Source: Chrysogorgia sp. JL179-B06
Lineage: Eukaryota; Cnidaria; Anthozoa; Scleralcyonacea; Chrysogorgiidae
Length of the DNA stretch: 64,000 nucleotides
Direction of reading: 5' to 3'
Assembly: GCA_035772405.1 (NCBI GenBank)
Contig: JAYKKM010000258.1
Coordinates: forward strand, 1,178,001-1,242,000
Part shown: in pieces, positions 63,275 to 64,000 of the stretch
How the letters are laid out: each line of letters opens with the position of its first letter
Position numbering within the stretch: position 1 is the stretch's first letter
Made by a program: the position numbers and the translations under genes
The notes under the pieces: model-generated
What the model saw: only the letters and a program-made list of their open reading frames with translations
What the model was told of the DNA's origin: nothing
Databases searched by the model: none

Positions 63275-64000
63275 GGAGTATTAATTATGTCTGTCGCATT
63301 AATTGAAATATTATCTTATTAATTACATATAGTTTATCCAATTCTTTTTGGCAATTGTTATCAAGCAAGTTTATCTTACACCTATTGTACATAAATTTGC
63401 ACTGACGTCCATACATCTACAATGTTATAATATTCACAAACCATATTTATCAATAAGGGGTGGGTCATTGGAAATCTTGCAGGGAGAGGGTGACAATTTC
63501 TGTACAAGGGAAAGTGATCAAAAAATCCTGCAGGCAATATAAAGGGCAAACTGTTTACAACTTTAATAAATAATGGTTACCCCTTTATTGTCCAAAACCG
63601 AATACTGCAGAGCTTTCATAGGATGAAAAAAGTCATGCTTAGAAATATTTTATTTACCCCTCTCCCAAAGTTTTCAAATGGTCCATCCCTGAATTGGTGC
63701 AGTTATGCTGCACTAATTGTACTTGGGATGATGCACCTATACGCGGTGCCTCTGTCCTGAAAAGGACTTAAAACACCTGGACAACCTGAACCATATGGGA
63801 CAACAAATTAATGCAAGTAAAAAATGTACTGAATCTCTATGTAACTGTTCCTTAATATTGCAAAGTTCCTATGCATGCATATAGCTTAATTGCTTTATGC
63901 ACCTATAATAGTACATGCACCTATAATAGTAAAGAAAGTCCGGGGCAAACCTGCACCATGGCTGAACAACTATGTTAAGTCTTTAATGAATGCACGAGAT
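63275..64000. other. Downstream of the Helitron ORF, nothing recognised
   Basis: AT-rich, and may contain the Helitron 3' end. A TGCACCTATAATAGTA phrase is repeated around 63900-63930. No gene supported. Confidence 0.35.

Overview
The window looks like nuclear DNA of an invertebrate animal, most likely an anthozoan cnidarian (coral or sea anemone); other early-branching metazoans are possible. The host genes are NLR-like immune genes with a DZIP3-type HEPN domain, an NB-ARC ATPase and a long kinesin-light-chain-type TPR array, a combination I know as expanded in cnidarians. They are interrupted by introns with canonical splice sites and buried in AT-rich DNA full of animal transposons (Penelope-like, L2/CR1-like LINE, Helitron, Maverick/Polinton and many short inverted-repeat elements). 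No bacterial or plastid features are seen.

Layout. 1-12.8 kb: copy A of a duplicated host block. It holds an NB-ARC exon (minus, running off the left edge), an intron swollen by MITEs and a Penelope-like fragment, a HEPN exon at 9.5-10.2 kb, and a divergent small secreted-peptide exon at 12.6 kb. 13.7-15.8 kb and 33.9-36.1 kb: a nest of repeats with LINE fragments. 15,833-33,844: a complete 18,012-bp Maverick/Polinton. 36-43.7 kb: repeat-rich DNA with a second Penelope-like fragment between (TA)n tracts. 43.7-55.1 kb: copy B of the host block, in the order 25-unit TPR array, NB-ARC exon cut short by an inserted repeat, HEPN exon, and secreted-peptide exon. 55.1-63.3 kb: a decayed Helitron with a 2A-like motif, a tegument-protease-like domain, Rep, PIF1-type helicase and an endonuclease domain, the last split by a 1.06-kb insertion.

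The Polinton is the most interesting part. It has 626-bp terminal inverted repeats (two mismatches seen by eye), begins AG and ends CT, and is flanked by a perfect 6-bp target duplication (TTTGGG). It landed in a ~170-bp MITE that itself sits in a LINE, and a second MITE copy nearby preserves the uninterrupted site. Its main ORFs are open: protein-primed type DNA polymerase B, a chromodomain integrase, packaging ATPase, double-jelly-roll major capsid protein, two paralogous minor capsid proteins, a fibre-like protein, two predicted N-myristoylated proteins and several membrane proteins. It also carries cargo I do not associate with this family: a TK1-type thymidine kinase, a BRO-N/VRR-nuclease/zinc-finger fusion, and a zinc-ribbon protein that may resemble late transcription factor VLTF3. 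No adenain-like maturation protease was found. The TIRs run 39 bp into both outermost genes, so DNA polymerase B and the last right-hand protein end in the same 12 residues.

Working model, part inference: the Polinton is a recent provirus-like insertion with replication, integration and virion-building genes; TK and the nuclease fusion would serve nucleotide supply and DNA processing. The two host NLR copies each carry an independent premature stop and are probably decaying alleles or pseudogenes of a rapidly duplicating immune family.
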